Source: Streptomyces venezuelae (GTDB lineage: Bacteria > Actinomycetota > Actinomycetes > Streptomycetales > Streptomycetaceae). Taken from it: a stretch of 64,000 nucleotides of DNA. The first letter of the stretch is position 1; every line of letters starts with the position of its first letter. The notes beneath the pieces were generated by a model. That model ran no database searches. It saw only the letters and a list, made by a program, of their open reading frames with translations, and had not been told where the DNA came from. The position numbers and the translations under genes are program-made. Below, piece after piece: positions 60,142-64,000 of the stretch. The stretch spans positions 7,130,001 to 7,194,000 of the forward strand of contig NZ_CP029192.1 in NCBI RefSeq assembly GCF_008642315.1. Reading direction: 5' to 3'.

Positions 60142-60751
60142 CGGCGTAACGCTCCTCGGCCCACGGGTCGCCCCGGTGGTGGTAGCCGTTCTGCTCCCAG
60201 AAGCCGGGCTCGTCGCGGTCGGAGAGCCGCAGCCCCGCCACCCACTTGGCGCTCTTCCAGAAGTACAGGTGGGGGACGATCAGCCGGGCGGGGCCGCCGT
60301 GCTCGGCGGGCAGCGGCCCGTCGCCGTACTCCCAGACGATCCACGCCTTGCCGTCCGTCACGTCGGACAGCGGGAGGTTCGTGGTGTAGCCGGTGTGCGA
60401 GTAGGCGACGACGTGCGTCGCGGTGGGGAGCGGGCGGGCCGCCGCCAGGAACGTGTCCAGGCTCACCCCGCCGAACCGCACCCCGAACTTGGACCAGCTC
60501 GTCACGCAGTGGATGTCGCCCCGGTACTCGGAGGCGGGCAGCGCGTGCGCCTCGTCCCAGGACCAGGTGTGCGGGGCCACGACGAGACCGTCGACGCGGA
60601 ACGTCCAGTCGGCGGCGGCGAGCCGCGGGGTGACCTCGGCGGACAGGACGGGCCAGCCGTCGCCCGCGTCGTACTGCCCCGGGGGCAGCCGCGGGTCGCG
60701 GTCGGCGGCTCGGGCGCGGCCGGTGAAGCCGCGGGTGGGTTCGAACGTCAT
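60134..60751 (-). CDS. sulfite-oxidase-like molybdopterin oxidoreductase
   Basis: A 205-residue molybdenum-cofactor protein of the YedY/sulfite-oxidase fold. The Cys in IHCVTSWSKFG is the Mo ligand, and the closing motif PARLIVPHLYFWKSAKWV is characteristic. It has no twin-arginine or other signal, so it is a cytoplasmic member of the family. The substrate is unknown; family members reduce or oxidise S- or N-oxides. ATG 60751. Translationally coupled to the flavin reductase gene. Confidence 0.9.
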   Translation of the reverse strand: MTFEPTRGFTGRARAADRDPRLPPGQYDAGDGWPVLSAEVTPRLAAADWTFRVDGLVVAPHTWSWDEAHALPASEYRGDIHCVTSWSKFGVRFGGVSLDTFLAAARPLPTATHVVAYSHTGYTTNLPLSDVTDGKAWIVWEYGDGPLPAEHGGPARLIVPHLYFWKSAKWVAGLRLSDRDEPGFWEQNGYHHRGDPWAEERYAGD

Positions 60752-60781
60752 GCGGTGGGTGCCACTTCGGGGGTCGATGTC

Positions 60782-60850
60782 GGTTCTGTACGGGTCAGGA
60801 GACCGGTTCTGTACGGGTCAGGAGACCGGTTCTGTACGGGTCAGGAGACC
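60782..60850. repeat. three perfect 23-base tandem repeats
   Basis: The unit GGTTCTGTACGGGTCAGGAG + ACC is repeated exactly three times (60782-60804, 60805-60827, 60828-60850). The third copy contains the stop codon and last codons of the amidohydrolase gene, so the gene's 3' end has been copied twice into the intergenic space. Confidence 0.95.
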
Positions 60851-62196
60851 GGCGCCGCCTCGGAGGCGGTCGCCGCGTCCTGGAGGGCCCGCAGGACGGC
60901 CCGCTCGTCCAGGGTGAGCAGGGTCCGGTCGCGCATCAGGACGCGGCCGTCCACCACAGTGTCCCGGACGTCGGCGGCCGATGCCGCGTACACCAGCGTG
61001 GACCACGGGTCGTGCCGGGGCGCGAGGTGCGGCCGGTCCAGGTCGAGAACGATCAGGTCCGCCTGCTTGCCGGCCTCCAGCGAACCGAGGCGGTCGCCGA
61101 GCCCGAGCGCACGCGCCGACTCGATCGTCGCCATCCGGACGGCCTGCTCGGCGCCGACCGCGGTGGGATCGCCGCCCGCCTTGTGCACCAGCGCGGCGAC
61201 CCTCACCGCGCCCAGCAGGTCGAGCGCGTTGGACGACACCGCGCCGTCGGTGCCGAGGCCCACCGTGACGCCCGCGTCCAGCAGGTCGGGCACGCGCGCG
61301 ATGCCGCAGCCCAGCTTGAGGTTGGACACCGGGCAGTGCGCCACCCCCGTGCCGGTGCGGGCCAGCGCCGCGATCTCGGCGTCCGTCAGGTCCACGGCGT
61401 GCGCGAGCAGCGTGTCGGGGCCCAGCACGCCGAGCGAGTCGAGCAGCTCCACGGGGCGCATGCCGTGCTGCTCGACGACGTTCGCCACCTCCGCCGCGTT
61501 CTCGGAGGCGTGGATGTGCAGCAGCGCGCCGTGCTCCCGGGCGAGCGCCGTGATCTCGGTGAGCTGCGCGGGGTTCAGCGTGTACGCGGAGTGCGCGCAG
61601 ACGACGGGACGGGCGCCCGGCGCCGCGACGTACGCCTTCAGGTGCGCGGTCGCCCAGCCGAGCCGCTCCTCGTAGAGCCTGCCGTCCGGCGGTCCCGGCA
61701 CGTCCATGAACGTCGGCCCGGTCAGCAGCCGCCACCCGGCGTCGCGGGCCGCGCCCTCGGCCGCCTCGTGGAACCAGTACATGTCGAGCGCGGTCGTGAC
61801 CCCGCCGCGCACGGACTCCGCGACGGCGGCCCGCATCGCGGTGGCCACCGTGTCCGGCGAGAGGACCTCGGCCTCGCGCGGAATGACCCGGGCCAGGAAG
61901 CCCTGCAGCGTGACGTCGTCGGCGATGCCGCGCATCAGGTTCATCGCGAGGTGCGTGTGCGTGTTGATCAGACCCGGCAGGACGAGACAGCCGCGCGCGT
62001 CGATCTCCTCCGCCGCCTCGTACGCGGCGCGCAGCCGCTCGGCGGGCCCCACCTCGACGACGCGGCCGCCGCGGACGGCGACCGCCCCGTCCGCCACGAC
62101 GGTGCCCGCGGCGTCGACGGTCAGCACGTCGCCGCCGTGCACCAGCAGGTCTATGGAGCCGCCGCGGTCCTGGGCCGGCACTTCAGTGGGCTGCAT
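60841..62196 (-). CDS. amidohydrolase, MTA/SAH-deaminase or TrzA-like
   Basis: A 451-residue amidohydrolase-superfamily deaminase. Metal and substrate motifs are NTHTHLAMNLMRG, CAHSAYTL, HIHASEN, AHCPVSNLKLGCG and GTDGAVSSNALDLLG. These fit 5'-methylthioadenosine/S-adenosylhomocysteine deaminases and related aminohydrolases. With a nucleoside phosphorylase gene directly upstream, a nucleoside or thio-nucleoside salvage role is likely (deamination, then phosphorolysis). ATG 62196. The gene ends inside a 23-base tandem repeat. Confidence 0.88.
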   Translation of the reverse strand: MQPTEVPAQDRGGSIDLLVHGGDVLTVDAAGTVVADGAVAVRGGRVVEVGPAERLRAAYEAAEEIDARGCLVLPGLINTHTHLAMNLMRGIADDVTLQGFLARVIPREAEVLSPDTVATAMRAAVAESVRGGVTTALDMYWFHEAAEGAARDAGWRLLTGPTFMDVPGPPDGRLYEERLGWATAHLKAYVAAPGARPVVCAHSAYTLNPAQLTEITALAREHGALLHIHASENAAEVANVVEQHGMRPVELLDSLGVLGPDTLLAHAVDLTDAEIAALARTGTGVAHCPVSNLKLGCGIARVPDLLDAGVTVGLGTDGAVSSNALDLLGAVRVAALVHKAGGDPTAVGAEQAVRMATIESARALGLGDRLGSLEAGKQADLIVLDLDRPHLAPRHDPWSTLVYAASAADVRDTVVDGRVLMRDRTLLTLDERAVLRALQDAATASEAAPVS

Positions 62197-62245
62197 CGTT
62201 CCGTTCTCCCTGGTCGCCTCGGTTCTGGCTGGCCGCTACGGTCGT

Positions 62246-63007
62246 TCAGCGCTCGGTGGAGGCCAGCAGGCGCAGCGCGTCCAAGGTTATCCGGGCACCC
62301 CGGGCGACCCCGTCGGCGACCACGTCGCGGTGCGGGTCGTACCCGCCTGTGGCGTCCTTGTCGACGAGCTCGTCGGCGTTCGCGCCGTCCACGACCAGGG
62401 CGCCGCCCGCCGTCAGGCCGTGCGTCGACGCGAAGACGTACAGCGCCGAGAGCTCCATCTCGATGGCGGCGATCCCGGCGGCCGCGTACGCCTCGCCGGG
62501 CAGCGGCAGGAACCCCGGCTGGAACGCGGCCCGCGTCCACACCACACCCCGGTGGTACGGGGCACCCGCGGCCCGCGCCGCGCGTTGCAGGGCGAGCACC
62601 GCCTCCGGCGCCGAGAACGCCGGGTACTCGGCGGGGATCAGCTGCTGCGTCACGCCGTCGTCGCGCACCGCCGCGTCCGCGACGACCAGGTCGCCGTCGC
62701 GGATGCCGGGCCGGATCGCGCCCGCCGTGCCGAGCCGCAGGATCGTCGTGACGCCCGCCTCGGCGAGCTCCTGGAACAGGAGGATCGCGCCGGGCGCGCC
62801 CACCCCGTGCGAGGCGACGACGACGGGCGTGCCCTGCCAGGTGCCGACGAAGGTGCGGTACTCACGGTGGTACGACACCTCCTTCGCGTCGGCCAGGAGA
62901 TCGGCGACGGCGGCCGCACGGCCCGGGTCGCCGACGACGACCGCGTGCGCGGGCAGGCCGGTGCGGGGGACGCGGGTGATGGGCAGCGCGTCGGTGGACG
63001 ACGTCAT
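62246..63007 (-). CDS. nucleoside phosphorylase (Udp/DeoD/MTAP-like)
   Basis: A 253-residue family 1 phosphorylase: phosphate motif GDPGRA, LRLGTAGAI, and the purine/ribose site IAAIEMELSALYVFAS with the Glu-Met-Glu signature. It cleaves a nucleoside with phosphate. Alongside the deaminase it would act on inosine-type products. ATG 63007 follows AGGAG, which lies inside a perfect palindrome CTCCTAGGAG (63015-63024). The 157-base gap upstream contains nothing recognised. Confidence 0.88.
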   Translation of the reverse strand: MTSSTDALPITRVPRTGLPAHAVVVGDPGRAAAVADLLADAKEVSYHREYRTFVGTWQGTPVVVASHGVGAPGAILLFQELAEAGVTTILRLGTAGAIRPGIRDGDLVVADAAVRDDGVTQQLIPAEYPAFSAPEAVLALQRAARAAGAPYHRGVVWTRAAFQPGFLPLPGEAYAAAGIAAIEMELSALYVFASTHGLTAGGALVVDGANADELVDKDATGGYDPHRDVVADGVARGARITLDALRLLASTER

Positions 63008-63164
63008 GAGGATGCTCCTAGGAGGGACTCGGTTTCCGCGGCGTGAGGCTGTTGCCCGGAGCCGGAACCCGACCGCCCCCGCGACCCCGAAGAGTAGCCG
63101 GGCGAGCAGCACCCCGAGGGGCGGCGCCCGGCCCGGCATCGCCGCGACCACGGCGACCGGGCCG

Positions 63165-64000
63165 CTACAGGGTGTCCCACAGCGTGGACGGCGCGGCCCG
63201 CCGCACCACCGGCGCGATCTCCTCGGCGAACCGCTGCAGCGTCTCGATCTGCTCCCCGCGCGCGAGCCCGAAGCCGTCCACCGTGATCGATTGCAGGTCG
63301 TGCCCGTACACCGCGTGGTAGCCGAGGATCTTGTCGATGATCTGCTGCGGGGAGCCGATGAGCTGCGGCCCGTCCGCGATGGCGTCCTCGATGGTCCGGA
63401 ACGGCGTGTTGTAGCCCGCCCTGCCCTCCAGATCGGGCCGGAACGTCTGGGCGACCTTCGCCTCGTACAGCTCCTTGTAGCGCGAGACGGCCTGTTCGGC
63501 GGTGTCCGCGATGAGCAGCCCGCCGGAGCCGGCCGCCACGCGGGCGCGGGCCGGATCGTGGCCGTACGCCTCGAACCGCTCGCGGTAGTGGCCGATGAGC
63601 GAGGCGTACGCGGAGCGGGGCTGGACCGCGTTGGCGGTGAAGAGCGGGTCGCCGTGTCTGGCCGCCAGCTCGGGGGAGTTGAGCGACGTCGCCGATCCGT
63701 GCCAGACGCGCGGGGTGCCCGCGTAGGGGCGCGGCACGGTCGTCACGCCCTTCAGCGGCGGTCTGAACTCGCCCTCCCAGTCGACGTTCTCCTCCTCCCA
63801 CAGGCGGCGCAGCAGTTCGTACTTCTCGCGCTGGAGGTCCCACTGCCGGGCCTCGTCGAGCCCGAACAGGTCGAAGTGCCCGGCTTCGGCGCCCTTGCCG
63901 ACGACGAGTTCCACACGGCCGCGCGAGATCTGGTCGAGCGTCGCGTAGTCCTCGGCGACCCGCACGGGGTCGAGGATCGCGACGACGGTGACACCGGTGA
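63165..64000 (-). CDS. LLM-class flavin-dependent oxidoreductase (5' end outside window)
   Basis: The last ~278 residues of a luciferase-like monooxygenase: ATLDQISRGRVELVVGKG, FEAYGHDPAR and IADTAEQAVSRY...LIGSPQQIIDKI. The frame is open to the window edge, so the start lies beyond base 64000. Members use FMNH2 and oxygen; the substrate is unknown. It is the upstream neighbour of the phosphorylase on the same strand. Confidence 0.85.
   Translation of the reverse strand, partial: TGVTVVAILDPVRVAEDYATLDQISRGRVELVVGKGAEAGHFDLFGLDEARQWDLQREKYELLRRLWEEENVDWEGEFRPPLKGVTTVPRPYAGTPRVWHGSATSLNSPELAARHGDPLFTANAVQPRSAYASLIGHYRERFEAYGHDPARARVAAGSGGLLIADTAEQAVSRYKELYEAKVAQTFRPDLEGRAGYNTPFRTIEDAIADGPQLIGSPQQIIDKILGYHAVYGHDLQSITVDGFGLARGEQIETLQRFAEEIAPVVRRAAPSTLWDTL

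Noticed and set aside
60782..60850. Short CRISPR-like array
   Set aside because: Three back-to-back 23-base units without spacers and no cas genes: a simple tandem repeat.
63008..63164. N-terminal extension of the nucleoside phosphorylase up to 63151
   Set aside because: ATG 63007 has its own ribosome binding site and the family starts near there; the extension is Arg/Pro-rich without similarity.

Overview
The window comes from a high-GC actinobacterium, almost certainly a Streptomyces or close relative. The signs are very GC-rich codon third positions, many GTG starts with purine-rich ribosome binding sites, two chaplins (chpH and a long sortase-anchored chaplin), the mycothiol gene mshC, F420-type LLM oxidoreductases, and actinobacterial families such as DUF3090, DUF5703, TIGR03843 and EACC1.

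Layout, left to right. (1) 1-1003: the end of a GntR regulator and a YchJ-like protein. (2) 1045-7027: a class 3 lipase faces, across a 420-base divergent control region, a two-gene unit. Its first gene fuses a catalase-fold heme domain to an alpha-dioxygenase-type heme peroxidase, with the key residues of both present. Its second gene is a translationally coupled nitroreductase-fold flavoprotein. This looks like an uncharacterised oxylipin-type system. (3) 7046-10945: a ThDP enzyme, a GlxA-type regulator, a cupin and a VOC protein. (4) 10976-15745: a kdpFABC potassium pump operon with a structured leader and an extra 27-codon ORF. (5) 15778-24837: a locus mixing glucose-6-phosphate enzymes (glucokinase, G6P dehydrogenase, a trehalose-phosphate-synthase-like GT20, a GmhA-like SIS isomerase) with conflict or immune-type genes (EACC1, a STAND ATPase with TPRs, a caspase-like protease with TPRs). 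(6) 24890-28920: tRNA-Leu(GAG), an M20 peptidase, the two chaplins and two small conserved genes. (7) 29016-39007: a helicase relative with eroded ATPase motifs, an aldo/keto reductase, an LLM enzyme, a ferritin-like protein, CorA, and a phosphatase/DUF3090/TIGR03843/mshC group. (8) 39275-46092: a secreted GH31 glycosidase, a cytoplasmic subtilase paired with a glutamine-rich protein that shares its C-terminal domain, and a PAC2 protein. (9) 46244-59342: GntR and MarR regulators, a tightly packed 11-gene catabolic operon on the minus strand (ring oxygenase, reductase, extradiol dioxygenase, hydrolase, dehydrogenases, ThDP enzyme) and a divergent MFS transporter. MarR-like operator sequences link the two ends. 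(10) 59380-64000: a sulfite-oxidase-like protein with its reductase, a deaminase/phosphorylase pair and a truncated LLM gene.

Three places deserve attention first: the double-heme fusion unit, the G6P/STAND/caspase locus, and the subtilase/Q-rich pair. Functions are inferred by reading protein motifs directly; no database search was run.
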